The position numbers were made by a program, and so were the translations under genes. A stretch of DNA of 64,000 nt. It comes from Arthrobacter sp. Soc17.1.1.1 (GTDB lineage: Bacteria; Actinomycetota; Actinomycetes; Actinomycetales; Micrococcaceae). Location of the stretch: contig NZ_JBAJII010000001.1 of NCBI RefSeq assembly GCF_036867195.1, positions 1,426,001 to 1,490,000 of the forward strand, given 5' to 3'. Below the pieces are notes generated by a model. It saw only the letters and a program-made list of their open reading frames with translations. It made no database searches and was not told the DNA's origin. Positions 1-9,556 of the stretch are shown here, one piece after another (the stretch's first letter is position 1; each line of letters opens with the position of its first letter).

Positions 1-2
1 CC

Positions 3-839
3 TTCGGTACCCGGGTCACCCTCGCGGTCCGCTCCGCGGGGATGCTGCGCGGCCTCGACGAGACCGTCTCCGACGCGTTCACCGAGCAGGCCGCACGCCG
101 GTGGGACCTCCGGCAGCACACCGAGGTTGTGCGGATCACCGCCAACGACGACGGCAGCGTCACCGCTCGACTGATCGGGCCCGCGGGGCCGGAGGACCTC
201 GAGGTCGACGCCGTGCTCGTCGCGATCGGGCGCACACCAACCACCGATACCCTCGGTGCGGCCGAGGCGGGCCTCGACCTGCACCACGACGGCCGCCTCG
301 TGGTCGACGAGTACCAGCGGGTGCTGCGCGGCGGCCGGCCCGTGACCGGCCTCTGGTCGCTCGGTGACGTGAGCAGCGACTACCAGCTGAAGCACGTGGC
401 GAACCACGAGGCGAAGGTCGTGGCCCACAACCTGCTGCATCCCGAGGCGCTCCGCGCCGCCGACCACCAGTTCGTGCCCGCCGCCGTGTTCTCCTCGCCG
501 CAGGTGGCCTCGGTCGGCATGACCGAGGAGCAGGCACTCGGCCACGCGGACGCCACCGGCACCCCGATCGTGACCGCGGTGCAGCACTACGGGTCGACGG
601 CGTACGGGTGGGCGATGGAGGACACGCAGGGGTTCGTCAAGCTCATCGCCGAGCAGCAGACCGGGCGCATCCTCGGCGCCCACATCCTCGGCCACGAGGC
701 GTCGATGATCATCCAGCCGGTCATCCAGGCCATGTCCTTCGGCCTCGACGCGCAGACGATGGCCCGCGGGCAGTACTGGATCCATCCGGCGCTCACCGAG
801 GTGCTGGAGAACGCGCTGCTCAGCCTGAAGACGGGCTAG
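3..839 (+). CDS. mtr: Mycothione reductase, 3' part (5' end outside window)
   Basis: NAD(P)H- and FAD-dependent reductase that returns mycothiol disulfide to mycothiol, the cytoplasmic thiol buffer of Actinobacteria. The frame is open from base 3, giving 278 residues of a family of about 460. Visible are the end of the NAD-binding domain (VAIGRTPTT), the FAD-contacting GDVSSDYQLKHVANHEA segment and the dimerisation domain, ending GQYWIHPALTEVLENALL. That last segment contains the His-Pro-x-x-x-Glu catalytic dyad of the glutathione-reductase fold. The redox CxxxxC lies upstream of the window. The WIHPALTEV-ENAL tail and LKHVANHEA distinguish it from lipoamide dehydrogenase. A hairpin terminator follows. 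Confidence 0.88.
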   Translation, partial: FGTRVTLAVRSAGMLRGLDETVSDAFTEQAARRWDLRQHTEVVRITANDDGSVTARLIGPAGPEDLEVDAVLVAIGRTPTTDTLGAAEAGLDLHHDGRLVVDEYQRVLRGGRPVTGLWSLGDVSSDYQLKHVANHEAKVVAHNLLHPEALRAADHQFVPAAVFSSPQVASVGMTEEQALGHADATGTPIVTAVQHYGSTAYGWAMEDTQGFVKLIAEQQTGRILGAHILGHEASMIIQPVIQAMSFGLDAQTMARGQYWIHPALTEVLENALLSLKTG

Positions 840-846
840 GGGCGAT

Positions 847-870
847 CCGGGGCGCCGACGGGCGCCCCGG
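847..870. terminator. Bidirectional hairpin between mtr and the acyl-CoA ligase
   Basis: A 10-bp perfect GC stem (847-856 with 861-870) and a gacg loop lie between two convergent genes. There is no clear T tail. Confidence 0.6.
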
Positions 871-880
871 CCCGGGGCGC

Positions 881-2689
881 CTAGACCTTGGCCGAGGAGT
901 AGATCGACTCCACGATCTCCGCGTAGTCCCTGAGGACCTGGGCGCGCTTGATCTTCAGCGACGGCGTGAGGTGGCCCGTGGTCTCGGTGAAGTCCGTGGG
1001 GACCACCCGGAAGACCTTGATGGCCTCCGCACGGGAGACGGTGGTGTTGGCCGTGTCGACGAGCTCCTGGATCTCGGCGAGCACCAGCGGGTGGTCCGCC
1101 GCCTCCGCCGTCGTGGTCCCCGCCGGCAGCTGGTGCCGTTCGAGCCACCCGGGCAGTGCCTCCTCGTCGAGGGTGATCAGCGCGGAGATGAAGGGCCGCT
1201 GGTCGCCGACGACGACACACTGCGAGACCAGCGCATTGGCACGGATGGCGTCCTCGAGCAGCGCGGGGATGACGTTCTTCCCGCTGGCCGTGACGATGAT
1301 CTCCTTCTTCCGGCCCGTGATGCGCAGGAAGCCGTCGTCGTCGAGCTCGCCGATGTCGCCGGTGCGGAACCAGCCGTCCACGAAGGCTTCCTCGGTGAGG
1401 TCGGGGCGGTTGAAGTAGCCCTTCATGACGCACACGCCCCGGGTGAGGATCTCGCCGTCGTCGGCGATCTTCACCGCATTGCCGGGCAGCGGAGCGCCCA
1501 CGGTGCCGATCTTGATCCGCTTCGGCGTGTTGACCGTGATGGGGGCCGTTGTCTCCGTCAGGCCGTAGCCCTCGAGCACCATGAGCCCGATGCCGTGGAA
1601 GAAGTGGCCGAGCCGGTCCCCGAGGGGCGCGCCGCCGGAGACGGCGTGCTGCACGCGGCCCCCCATCGCGGTGCGGATCTTGCCGTAGAGCAGCCGGTCG
1701 AACACGGCGTGCTTGACCTTGAGGCCGAGCGGGATCTTCCCGGCCTGCTCCGCCTTCGACCAGGCGATGGCGACGTCCGCGCCCGCGTGGAAGATCCTGC
1801 CCTTGCCGCCGTCCTCGGCCTTCAGCATCGAGTTGTTGTACACCTTCTCGAAGACGCGCGGGACGGCGAGGATGAAGGTCGGCTTGTAGCTCTGCAGGTC
1901 CGGCAGCAGGTTCTTCACGTCGGGGGTGTGGGCCACGGTGGCGCCGGCTGCGACGCACAGCACCGAGATGAAGCGGGCGAACACGTGGGCGAGGGGCAGG
2001 AACATGATGGTCTGCCCGCCCTCGCGGGCGACCTCCGGAAGGGCCGCGGCCGCGTTCTCGGACAGCTCGACGAAGTTGCCGTGCGTCAGCTCGCACCCCT
2101 TGGGCTTGCCCGTGGTGCCCGAGGTGTAGATGATCGTGGCGACGTCGTCGAGGCCCGCGTAGGCGCGACGGTCGGCGAGGGTCTGCTCGGCGGTGCCCGC
2201 ACCGGCCGTGCGGAGTGTGTCGAGTCCGTCGCCGTCGAACTGCCACACGTGGCGCAGGGACCCGATGCCCTCGAGCGCCACGGCCTCGCGCACCACGTTC
2301 TCGTGGCGGGCGGATTCGACGAACGCCCCGACAGCGCCCGAATCGCTGAGGATCCAGGCCACCTGGGCGGGGGAGGAGGTCTCGTACACCGGGACGGAGA
2401 CGGCGCCCGCGAACCAGATCGCGAAGTCCGCCAGGGACCACTCGTAGCGCGTGCGGGCCATGATGGCCACGCGGTCCCCGGGCTGGACGCCGGAGCTGAT
2501 CAGTCCCTTCGCGATGTCCTCGACCTGGCGCCGGAACTCGGTGGCGGAGATGTCCTCCCACTCGCCGGTCGCGCCCTTGACCGCGAACAGGGCGGGATTG
2601 GACGGCTTCGCCGCCTGCCGCACCACGAGGTCCGTCGTATTGGTCTGGCGGGGGACGTCCACGAGGACGGGAACGCTGATGTCGCGCAC
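881..2689 (-). CDS. Long-chain fatty-acid--CoA ligase (AMP-forming)
   Basis: Activates fatty acids to acyl-CoA through an acyl-adenylate. The 602-aa protein has the adenylate-forming superfamily motifs in order: YTSGTTGKPKG (about residue 186), GYGLTETTAP (about 373), the RTGDIGELDDDG segment (about 441) and GRKKEIIVTASGKNV with the C-terminal hinge. It resembles the FadD15/FAA1-like branch. I place the start at GTG 2689 because AAGGAG lies 5 nt upstream; the frame stays open 20 codons further without a ribosome site. It faces mtr and is divergent from the ROK kinase, so it appears to be a single gene. The exact fatty-acid substrate cannot be read from sequence. Confidence 0.88.
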   Translation of the reverse strand: MRDISVPVLVDVPRQTNTTDLVVRQAAKPSNPALFAVKGATGEWEDISATEFRRQVEDIAKGLISSGVQPGDRVAIMARTRYEWSLADFAIWFAGAVSVPVYETSSPAQVAWILSDSGAVGAFVESARHENVVREAVALEGIGSLRHVWQFDGDGLDTLRTAGAGTAEQTLADRRAYAGLDDVATIIYTSGTTGKPKGCELTHGNFVELSENAAAALPEVAREGGQTIMFLPLAHVFARFISVLCVAAGATVAHTPDVKNLLPDLQSYKPTFILAVPRVFEKVYNNSMLKAEDGGKGRIFHAGADVAIAWSKAEQAGKIPLGLKVKHAVFDRLLYGKIRTAMGGRVQHAVSGGAPLGDRLGHFFHGIGLMVLEGYGLTETTAPITVNTPKRIKIGTVGAPLPGNAVKIADDGEILTRGVCVMKGYFNRPDLTEEAFVDGWFRTGDIGELDDDGFLRITGRKKEIIVTASGKNVIPALLEDAIRANALVSQCVVVGDQRPFISALITLDEEALPGWLERHQLPAGTTTAEAADHPLVLAEIQELVDTANTTVSRAEAIKVFRVVPTDFTETTGHLTPSLKIKRAQVLRDYAEIVESIYSSAKV

Positions 2690-2826
2690 GATAGCTCCTT
2701 CGATATCACCTCGACCGTGAGGTCGTTTCAGCCTATAGGTTCGGTCCACCGAATGACTGTCCAGTACTGTACGAATCGGTAACGGTGGCGAGCGAGTGCG
2801 CCCCGACAGGACGGAGGAGGGACCGC

Positions 2827-3912
2827 ATGCCGATCATTCCCGACCCGGCCGGCCGACGCACCCGACGCCCGCGTACCGACACCTGGCACGCGGGTCGCGG
2901 TACGCCGCCGACCGGGCGCACGGCCCGCACCACCTTCGCCAACCCGGCGCGCCGCGGTCTCTCCGTGGGCGTGGACATCGGCGGTACGAAGGTCGCGGCG
3001 GGCGTGGTGGACGTCCACGGCAGGATCCTCGCCGAGGCGCGCAGGGCGACCCCCGGCCAGGACCCCCGCGCCGTGGAGGCGGTCATCACCGAGCTCGTCC
3101 GCGAGCTGTCGCGGGACTTCCGCATCCGGTCGGTGGGGATCGGGGCGGCGGGGTGGATGGACCTCACCAACAGCACGGTGCTCTTCAGCCCGCATCTCGC
3201 CTGGCGCAACGAGCCGCTGCGGACGAACCTCGAGAAGCTGCTGCGCCGGCGCGTGACGGTGGTGAACGACGCCGACGCCGCCGCCTGGGCGGAGTGGAAG
3301 TTCGGTGCGGGGCGCGGTGAGTCCCGCCTGGTCTGCATCACCCTGGGGACGGGCATCGGCGGCGCGATGATCATGGGCGGACGCGTGGAGCGCGGCCGGC
3401 ACGGCGTCGCGGGTGAGTTCGGGCACCAGATCATGGTGCCCCAGGGGCACCGGTGCGAGTGCGGGAACCGAGGCTGCTGGGAGCAGTACGCCTCCGGCAA
3501 CGCGCTCGGCCGCGAGGCCCGCGAGCTCGCCGCCGCCAATTCCCCCGTGGCCCGAGCCATCATCGACGCCGCGCCCGGCGACGGGGCCCCGATCACCGGC
3601 GCCCTCGTGACACGCCTCGCGATGGAGGGCGACCCGGCGTCCCGTGAGCTGGTCGACGACGTCGGGCAGTGGCTGGGACTGGGGCTGGCCAACCTGGCCG
3701 CGGCGCTCGATCCCGGGACGTTCGTCATCGGCGGGGGACTGAGCGCCGCCGGCGAACTCCTGCTCGAACCCGCCCGGCGGGCCTTCGGACGCAACCTGAC
3801 GGGGCGGGGCTTCCGGCCGGCCGCGCGCATCGAGCGGGCGGCCCTGGGCCCGGAGGCGGGACTCATCGGGGCCGCCGACCTGTCACGGTTGCTCTCGCGC
3901 AGCGGCACCTAG
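2827..3912 (+). CDS. glk: ROK-family glucokinase
   Basis: Probable ATP-dependent glucose kinase feeding glycolysis (361 aa). VGVDIGGTKVAAG (about residue 47) is the ATP-binding phosphate-1 motif. The ROK zinc motif CxCGxxGCxE is present as CECGNRGCWEQ (about 213), with the preceding histidine in GEFGHQ. About 45 residues precede the kinase fold and are Arg/Pro-rich. ATG 2827 is chosen because GGAGGAGG sits 6 nt upstream; GTG 2785 is an in-frame alternative without a ribosome site. ROK transcriptional regulators are excluded because there is no helix-turn-helix before the kinase fold. Confidence 0.82.
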   Translation: MPIIPDPAGRRTRRPRTDTWHAGRGTPPTGRTARTTFANPARRGLSVGVDIGGTKVAAGVVDVHGRILAEARRATPGQDPRAVEAVITELVRELSRDFRIRSVGIGAAGWMDLTNSTVLFSPHLAWRNEPLRTNLEKLLRRRVTVVNDADAAAWAEWKFGAGRGESRLVCITLGTGIGGAMIMGGRVERGRHGVAGEFGHQIMVPQGHRCECGNRGCWEQYASGNALGREARELAAANSPVARAIIDAAPGDGAPITGALVTRLAMEGDPASRELVDDVGQWLGLGLANLAAALDPGTFVIGGGLSAAGELLLEPARRAFGRNLTGRGFRPAARIERAALGPEAGLIGAADLSRLLSRSGT

Positions 3913-3934
3913 CCGCGGGGCCGCCGGGAGCGCG

Positions 3935-4471
3935 CTAGACCTCGGCGCCGTCGTCCCCGATGTCCCGGTGCTTGGGCAGCTTGGTGACGAGATACCCGGC
4001 GCCGGCGAGGAACAGGGCGAGGACCCCGAGCGTGACGGCCAGGGGGGCGTCGCGCCAGAACATGGCGAACAGCAGCAGCGTGATCGGCCCGCCCGCGGCG
4101 CCGACCCATGCCAGCACCGTCAGAGGATCGCCGGCACCGAGCGGCGGCGGTTCCTCCGGGACGAAGCCCTCGTCCTCCTCCGGTTCCTCCGGGGCGGCGT
4201 AGTCACGGGGCCCGGTGGCGCGGAACGGCTGGTCACGGAAGATCGCATCGGCGCGCTCCCGGTCCGTCAGGTCCTCGGTGCCGTGCGCCCCGGACACGTC
4301 CGGGCGGGGTTCCCGGCCCTCCGCCGGGAGTCCGACGGGCGCCGGCGGGATCCCCGTGTCGCCCCCGGGAGTCGAGGGGGAAGCGGTGGAGGTCCCCTCC
4401 AGGCGCGCGACGAGGTCCTGCCATACGGCGTCGTCGGTGGATTCGTTCGGTTCCTGACCTCGGGGGCCCAT
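3935..4471 (-). CDS. Small membrane protein, unknown function
   Basis: 178 aa. The first 110 residues are acidic, Pro-rich and probably disordered. Then come two hydrophobic segments (VLAWVGAAGGPITLLLFAMF and AVTLGVLALFLAGAGYLVT) and a short basic-acidic tail. It reads as a two-pass membrane protein with a long cytoplasmic N-terminus. It converges on the ROK kinase with only 22 nt between stops and is divergent from the acyltransferase. I do not recognise a named family and propose no function. Confidence 0.7.
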   Translation of the reverse strand: MGPRGQEPNESTDDAVWQDLVARLEGTSTASPSTPGGDTGIPPAPVGLPAEGREPRPDVSGAHGTEDLTDRERADAIFRDQPFRATGPRDYAAPEEPEEDEGFVPEEPPPLGAGDPLTVLAWVGAAGGPITLLLFAMFWRDAPLAVTLGVLALFLAGAGYLVTKLPKHRDIGDDGAEV

Positions 4472-4736
4472 ACTTTGCTACCTGCTGTCGCGTGCTGCGG
4501 TCCGGGTCCGAAGGTCCCCGCCCGGCGTCCTGGTCATCAGAGGGCGTGCTCGTTCAATCGTGGACACCGCGGGCCGCCACGTCAACCGGTCCGCAGCGTG
4601 TCGGTGTCCCCTCGGGTCGCCCCGCGCCGGCCGCCCAGGCACCGTCCGTGCCGCCGACACCCTTAGAGTAGGCTTCCACATGGAAAGCGGGCGGCATGCA
4701 CAGTGCCGTTCCGTCCCTGCAGGGAGGACGAGCGGC

Positions 4737-5615
4737 GTGTTCTATTGGGTGATGAAGCGGATCATCGTCGGTCCGATCCTCAACCTCCTGTTCCGGCCCT
4801 GGGTCAAGGGACTCGACAACATCCCGGCGACGGGTCCCGCGGTGCTCGTCAGCAACCACCTCTCCTTCTCCGACTCGATCTTCCTCCCCATCGTGGTGCC
4901 CCGGACCGTCGTGTTCCTCGCCAAGTCGGAGTACTTCACGGGCAAGGGCGTCAAGGGCAGGCTGACGGCCCTGTTCTTCCGGCTCTCCAACCAGCTGCCC
5001 ATGGACCGCTCGGGCGGCGCGGCGTCGTCGTCCTCCCTGACGGCGGGGATGGACATCCTGAACGAGGGCGGCGTGCTCGGGATCTACCCCGAGGGGACGC
5101 GCAGCCCTGACGGTCGCCTGTACCGCGGGAAGACGGGCGTCGCGAAGCTGGTGCTCGCCACGGGCGTCCCCGTGATCCCCGTCGCGATGATCGGGACGGA
5201 CAAGGTCCAGCCCATCGGGCGGCGCATCCCCAACATCCGCCGCGTGGGGATCATCATCGGCGAGCCGCTCGACTTCAGCCGCTACGAGGGGCTCGAGGAC
5301 GACCGCTTCGTGCAGCGCTCCGTGACGGACGAGATCATGTACGAGCTCATGCGCCTGTCGGGGCAGGAGTACGTCGACGCCTACGCGAGCACGGTCAAGG
5401 AGCGGCTCGCCGCGGAGAAGGCCGCCGGACGCAAGACGCCGAAGCCCGGAGCCGACACCCGCCGTGCCGCCGTGCGCATCTCCACCGAGACGGGCAGCCC
5501 GGCGCCGGGCTCCGTCACGGAGATCGGCCGAGCGCCCTCCGCCGACAGGGGCCCCGTCGCGGGGGACACGACGAGCGGCGCGAACGGCAGCACCGCCCAG
5601 CCCGACGCGGGCTGA
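4737..5615 (+). CDS. plsC: 1-acyl-sn-glycerol-3-phosphate acyltransferase (PlsC family)
   Basis: Transfers an acyl group in phospholipid synthesis at the inner membrane face (292 aa). The acyltransferase HX4D motif appears as NHLSFSD (about residue 40) and the glycerolphosphate-binding motif as YPEGTRSPDG (about 118). The last 70 residues are low-complexity and dispensable-looking. GTG 4737 is chosen because GGGAGGAC precedes it and the protein then begins MFYWVMKR, as actinobacterial relatives do. ATG 4680 is in frame and sits just after TAGAGT/TAGGCT -10-like hexamers, so a longer form cannot be ruled out. It corresponds to Rv2182c in the mycobacterial gene order. Confidence 0.85.
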   Translation: MFYWVMKRIIVGPILNLLFRPWVKGLDNIPATGPAVLVSNHLSFSDSIFLPIVVPRTVVFLAKSEYFTGKGVKGRLTALFFRLSNQLPMDRSGGAASSSSLTAGMDILNEGGVLGIYPEGTRSPDGRLYRGKTGVAKLVLATGVPVIPVAMIGTDKVQPIGRRIPNIRRVGIIIGEPLDFSRYEGLEDDRFVQRSVTDEIMYELMRLSGQEYVDAYASTVKERLAAEKAAGRKTPKPGADTRRAAVRISTETGSPAPGSVTEIGRAPSADRGPVAGDTTSGANGSTAQPDAG

Positions 5616-5699
5616 TCATCTCCGCCCGGTCGGCGGGCTGTATGACATCCGGGACGGTGGCGATGACGGACCGAATCGGGCCACCCCGTACCCAGCCCG

Positions 5700-5712
5700 T
5701 AGAATTCCCCTG
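5700..5712 (+). promoter_or_regulatory. -10 hexamer of a probable leaderless aroG transcript
   Basis: TAGAAT (5700-5705) then 6 nt then the GTG start, which places +1 at or next to the start codon. I see no good -35 hexamer. The same geometry recurs at nine or ten other genes in this window. Confidence 0.6.
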
Positions 5713-7091
5713 TGACTGATTCGCTAGCTCCCGCCCTCCCGCGCACCGCGGCTCCTGCCCCCTCCACCGCCGGCCTCGATGCCTGGCGCTCCATGGCGGC
5801 GGTCCAGCAGCCCTCGTGGCAGGACCCCGGAGTGTATTCGGCGTCGGTCAAGGAGCTCTCGACCCTTCCCCCGCTGGTCTTCGCCGGCGAGGTCGACGTG
5901 CTGCGTGAACGGCTCGCGGCCGCCGCGCAGGGCAAGGCCTTCCTCCTCCAGGGCGGCGACTGTGCAGAGACGTTCGACGGCGCGACCGCGGACAAGATCA
6001 GCGCCCGCGTCCGCACCATCCTGCAGATGGCCGTCGTCCTCACCTACGGCGCCTCGCTGCCCGTCATCAAGATGGGCCGGATGGCCGGCCAGTTCGCCAA
6101 GCCCCGGTCCTCCAACGACGAGACCCGCGACGGCGTGACCCTGCCCGCCTACCGCGGCGACATGGTCAACGGCTACGACTTCACCCCGGAGAGCCGCGGC
6201 CATGACGCCTCCCGCATGGTGAAGGCGTACCACACCTCCGCATCGACGCTGAACCTCATCCGTGCCTTCACCCAGGGCGGCTTCGCTGACCTGCGGCTGG
6301 TCCACCACTGGAACAAGGGCTTCATGGCCAACCCCGCGCACTCGCGGTACGAGTCGCTGGCCCGCGAGATCGACCGGGCCGTGCGGTTCATGGACGCCTG
6401 CGGCACGGACTTCGAGGCCCTCAAGCGCGTGGAGTTCTTCGCCAGCCACGAGGCACTGCTCCTCGACTACGAACGGGCACTGACGCGCATCGACTCGCGG
6501 ACGTCCCTGCCGTACGACACCTCGGCGCACTTCCTGTGGATCGGCGAGCGGACCCGCGACATCGACGGCGCGCACGTGGACTTCCTGTCCCGCGTCCGGA
6601 ACCCGATCGGCGTGAAGCTCGGCCCCTCGACGTCGGCCGACGACGCCCTGGCGCTCATCGACAAGCTCGATCCGACCCGCGAGCCGGGCAGGCTGACGTT
6701 CATCACCCGCATGGGTGCGAGGAACATCCGCGAGAAGCTGCCCTCCCTGGTGGAGCGCGTCACCGCATCCGGGGCGCAGGTCCTGTGGGTCACCGATCCC
6801 ATGCACGGCAACACGGTGACGTCCCCGAACGGGTACAAGACCCGCAACTTCGACGACGTCATCGACGAGGTGCGCGGCTTCTTCGAGGTGCACAACGCCC
6901 TCGGCACCTTCCCCGGCGGCCTGCACGTCGAGATGACCGGCGACGACGTCGCCGAGTGCCTGGGCGGCGCCGACCCGATCGACCAGGAGGCCTTCCTGGA
7001 ACGCTACGAGTCCGTGTGCGACCCGCGCCTGAACCACATGCAGTCGCTGGAGATGGCCTTCCTCGTCGCCGGAGCCCTCTCCAAGAGCTGA
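5712..7091 (+). CDS. aroG: 3-deoxy-7-phosphoheptulonate synthase, class II (first shikimate step)
   Basis: Condenses phosphoenolpyruvate with erythrose 4-phosphate. The 459-aa length and the motifs QGGDCAETF (about residue 81, with the metal-binding Cys), KMGRMAGQFAKPRS, ITRMGARNIREKLP, WVTDPMHGNT and GGLHVEMTGDDVAECLGG mark a class II (plant/mycobacterial) enzyme. The start is GTG 5712. No Shine-Dalgarno is present; TAGAAT at 5700-5705 ends 6 nt before GTG, so the mRNA is probably leaderless. It is convergent with the PASTA kinase across a 22-bp hairpin. Confidence 0.95.
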   Translation: MTDSLAPALPRTAAPAPSTAGLDAWRSMAAVQQPSWQDPGVYSASVKELSTLPPLVFAGEVDVLRERLAAAAQGKAFLLQGGDCAETFDGATADKISARVRTILQMAVVLTYGASLPVIKMGRMAGQFAKPRSSNDETRDGVTLPAYRGDMVNGYDFTPESRGHDASRMVKAYHTSASTLNLIRAFTQGGFADLRLVHHWNKGFMANPAHSRYESLAREIDRAVRFMDACGTDFEALKRVEFFASHEALLLDYERALTRIDSRTSLPYDTSAHFLWIGERTRDIDGAHVDFLSRVRNPIGVKLGPSTSADDALALIDKLDPTREPGRLTFITRMGARNIREKLPSLVERVTASGAQVLWVTDPMHGNTVTSPNGYKTRNFDDVIDEVRGFFEVHNALGTFPGGLHVEMTGDDVAECLGGADPIDQEAFLERYESVCDPRLNHMQSLEMAFLVAGALSKS

Positions 7092-7098
7092 CCGCCGG

Positions 7099-7145
7099 GA
7101 CGCAGGGAGGGAGGGTGGCCGCCGGCCACCCTCCCTCCCTGCGTC
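7099..7145. terminator. 22-bp perfect hairpin between aroG and the PASTA kinase
   Basis: The arms 7099-7120 and 7124-7145 are perfectly complementary with a 3-nt loop. The right arm overlaps the kinase stop codon. It serves two convergent genes as a bidirectional terminator. Confidence 0.8.
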
Positions 7146-9468
7146 AGGTGACGGTGATCCGGATCGTGGTCCCCTCGGGCTGCTCGCCCGTGGGGCTCTG
7201 ACCGGCCACGAGTCCGAGGACGGCGCTGCCGAAGGTGTAGTCGACCTGCACGGTGAAGCCCGCCTCCTCCAGGACGGCGACCGCGCGTTCCTCCGGCAGC
7301 GAGAACACGCTGGGGACCCTCACCATGCGCGGCCCCTGCGACAGCGTCAGCGTCACCGGGGTGCCCCGCTGCACGGCGACGCCGGAGGGGTCCTGACGCG
7401 CCACCGAACCGGCGGGTACGGTCGCGCTGAACACCCGGGCCTCCTCGATCTCCGCCTTGAGCCCTGCACGTTCCAGCGCCGCGACGGCCTCCTTCGCGGG
7501 TAGGCCGGAGACCTCGGGGACGGCGATGGGCGCCGGACCGAGCGACACGACGAGGTCCACGGCCGAGCCGAGGCGGCGTTCCGCGCCCTGGCCGGGGATC
7601 TGGCGGACCACCTCGCCCGCCGGGACCGATTCGCTGTACTCCTCGCCGAGGCCGCCGACGGCGAGCCCTGCTGAGCGCAGGTCCTCCGTCGCCTCCGCCT
7701 GCGTCCTGCCGACCACGTCGGGGACGGCGAACAGCTCCGGCCCCTTCGACACGACCAGCTCGACGCGTTCGAAGCGGCGGACCGGGGACGCGGCGGCGGG
7801 CTCGGTGGCGATCACCAGTCCCTCGAGCACCTGCTCGTCGAAGACCTCCTCGGTCGACAGGGAGGTGAGTCCCTCCCGTTCGAGGACGGCGCGGGCCTCC
7901 GCGAGCGGGGCGTTCGCCACGTCAGGGAGGGACACCGTGCCGGCCGGGCCCGCTCCGAAGAGCCAGCCCACGCCGGCCACGAGGCCGGCGAGGAGGACGA
8001 GGAGGACGGCGAGGATCCGCACGGACCGCCGCGCCGCTGTGCCATGGAGCGTCTTCTGGGGTCGCTGGGCCTGCCGCGCCTGCTGTCTCTTCGACGGCAG
8101 GCGGACCGTGCTTCCTCCCGGCCGTCCGGCCGGCAGCGCGTCGTCGACCTCGTGGAGCCGCCGGCCGTCCCGGTCGTGATGCCCCGCAGCGTCGTGGGTC
8201 ACGCCGCCGTGCACCTCGGCGCCGTCGGGGCGTTCCCCGCCGCGCGGGTCGCCGGCCGGAGCCGCGTCCGCCGGGAGGGGCGCGCTCCATGACGGCGGCT
8301 GCTGCGGCATGGCCCCGAGGACGCGTGTCGCGTTGCGGTCCCGGTCGACGACGCGCGTGGTGGCCTGCCCTGCGGGGGCGGGGAGTACCTCCGTCCCTCC
8401 CGGAACCGTCGTCGTGCCGTCGTACAGGCCGTCGTACTGGCCGTCGTACAGGCGGTCGGTGGCGCCGGCCCGGGCCCCGGTGAGTGCTTCGGTGAGTGCT
8501 TCGGGCGGTGCGGTTGCCGGCGCGTGCGCGAGGCGGGGGACGACGGCCGCGGTCAGCGTGTCCTGGTCCGGCACCGGGGCGGGCGGGTCGGCCGGTGCGA
8601 AGTCGAGCTCGTCGTCGCCGAGCGTGGCGAGGATGTGCCGCAGTTCGCCGAGGAGTGCGGAGCCGTCCACGGGCCGATCCTCGGGGTCCCTCGAGGTGCA
8701 CCACTGCACGAGCTCGTCGATGTCCACGGCCAGTCCGGGCAGGAGGACCGAGGGGGCCGGTACCTCGGACTGGGCGTGCTGGACGGCTACCTGGATGGGG
8801 GACTCCCCGGTGAAGGGCTGCCGACCCGTCAGGAGTTCGAAGAGCATGACGCCGGTCGAGTAGATGTCGCTCTGGGCCTCGGCGGGCCGCCCGAGGACCA
8901 GTTCGGGGGATAGGTAGGCGACGGTCCCGACGAGCGTCGCGGTGCCGGTGCTCGCCGACACGGCGCGAGCGAGGCCGAAATCGGCGATCTTCACGGTGCC
9001 GGCGTCCGACAGCAGCACGTTCTCGGGTTTCACGTCACGGTGGATCAGACCCGCCTCGTGTGCAGCGGCGAGCCCTTCCACGACGGCGTCCAGGAGGGTC
9101 AGCGCGTGGCGTGGGGTGAGCCGGCCGTGCTCACGCAGCAGGTCACGCAGCGTCCGGCCGCGGACGAACTCCATCACGAGATAGGCGACCGGCTGCCCGT
9201 CGATCTCGTCGACGCCCTGGTCCAGCACGCCGACCACGTGCGGGTTCGACAGGCGGGCGGCGGACTTGGCCTCCTGCTCGAAGCGGTCGATGAAGCCGGG
9301 TTCGTCGGCCAGGTGCGGGTACAGCACCTTGAGGGCCACCCGGCGGTCCAGGCGCCGGTCGGTGGCCAGGTAGACGGTGGACATGCCACCGCGCGCCACC
9401 CGGGAATCTACGACGTACCGTCCGTCGACGATGGCGCCCTCGAGCGGATCCTTCCGTAGCTGGTGCAC
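7144..9468 (-). CDS. Serine/threonine protein kinase with four PASTA domains
   Basis: Membrane receptor-type kinase of 774 aa. The N-terminal Hanks kinase has the glycine loop (ARGGMSTVY), VALKVL lysine, HRDVKPENVLL and DFGLARA. A long Pro/Ala linker with YDG repeats leads to one transmembrane helix (about 485-507). Four extracytoplasmic PASTA units of about 66 residues follow, ending at the C-terminus; PASTA domains bind muropeptides or lipid II in characterised relatives. The position between aroG and an Rv2175c homologue matches PknL of M. tuberculosis, although four PASTA units are more PknB-like. GTG 9468 lies 6 nt after TATCAT, suggesting a leaderless mRNA; longer N-terminal readings are Arg/Ser-rich and unlike the family. 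Confidence 0.92.
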   Translation of the reverse strand: MHQLRKDPLEGAIVDGRYVVDSRVARGGMSTVYLATDRRLDRRVALKVLYPHLADEPGFIDRFEQEAKSAARLSNPHVVGVLDQGVDEIDGQPVAYLVMEFVRGRTLRDLLREHGRLTPRHALTLLDAVVEGLAAAHEAGLIHRDVKPENVLLSDAGTVKIADFGLARAVSASTGTATLVGTVAYLSPELVLGRPAEAQSDIYSTGVMLFELLTGRQPFTGESPIQVAVQHAQSEVPAPSVLLPGLAVDIDELVQWCTSRDPEDRPVDGSALLGELRHILATLGDDELDFAPADPPAPVPDQDTLTAAVVPRLAHAPATAPPEALTEALTGARAGATDRLYDGQYDGLYDGTTTVPGGTEVLPAPAGQATTRVVDRDRNATRVLGAMPQQPPSWSAPLPADAAPAGDPRGGERPDGAEVHGGVTHDAAGHHDRDGRRLHEVDDALPAGRPGGSTVRLPSKRQQARQAQRPQKTLHGTAARRSVRILAVLLVLLAGLVAGVGWLFGAGPAGTVSLPDVANAPLAEARAVLEREGLTSLSTEEVFDEQVLEGLVIATEPAAASPVRRFERVELVVSKGPELFAVPDVVGRTQAEATEDLRSAGLAVGGLGEEYSESVPAGEVVRQIPGQGAERRLGSAVDLVVSLGPAPIAVPEVSGLPAKEAVAALERAGLKAEIEEARVFSATVPAGSVARQDPSGVAVQRGTPVTLTLSQGPRMVRVPSVFSLPEERAVAVLEEAGFTVQVDYTFGSAVLGLVAGQSPTGEQPEGTTIRITVT

Positions 9469-9480
9469 CCTCCGATGATA
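9468..9480 (-). promoter_or_regulatory. -10 hexamer of the PASTA kinase
   Basis: On the minus strand, TATCAT (9480-9475) is followed by 6 nt and GTG. The GGAGG in that spacer touches the start codon, too close for a usual Shine-Dalgarno. Confidence 0.5.
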
Positions 9481-9556
9481 GTGGGGTACGCCGGAAGGGG
9501 GCAGGACCACCACTCGGTCCCACCCCCTCGATCGATCCGGCACCGGCCGGAGCGGC

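Noticed and set aside
608..2782. 724-aa plus-strand frame over the acyl-CoA ligase
   Set aside because: Composition is shadow-like and the minus strand carries a complete AMP-ligase motif set.
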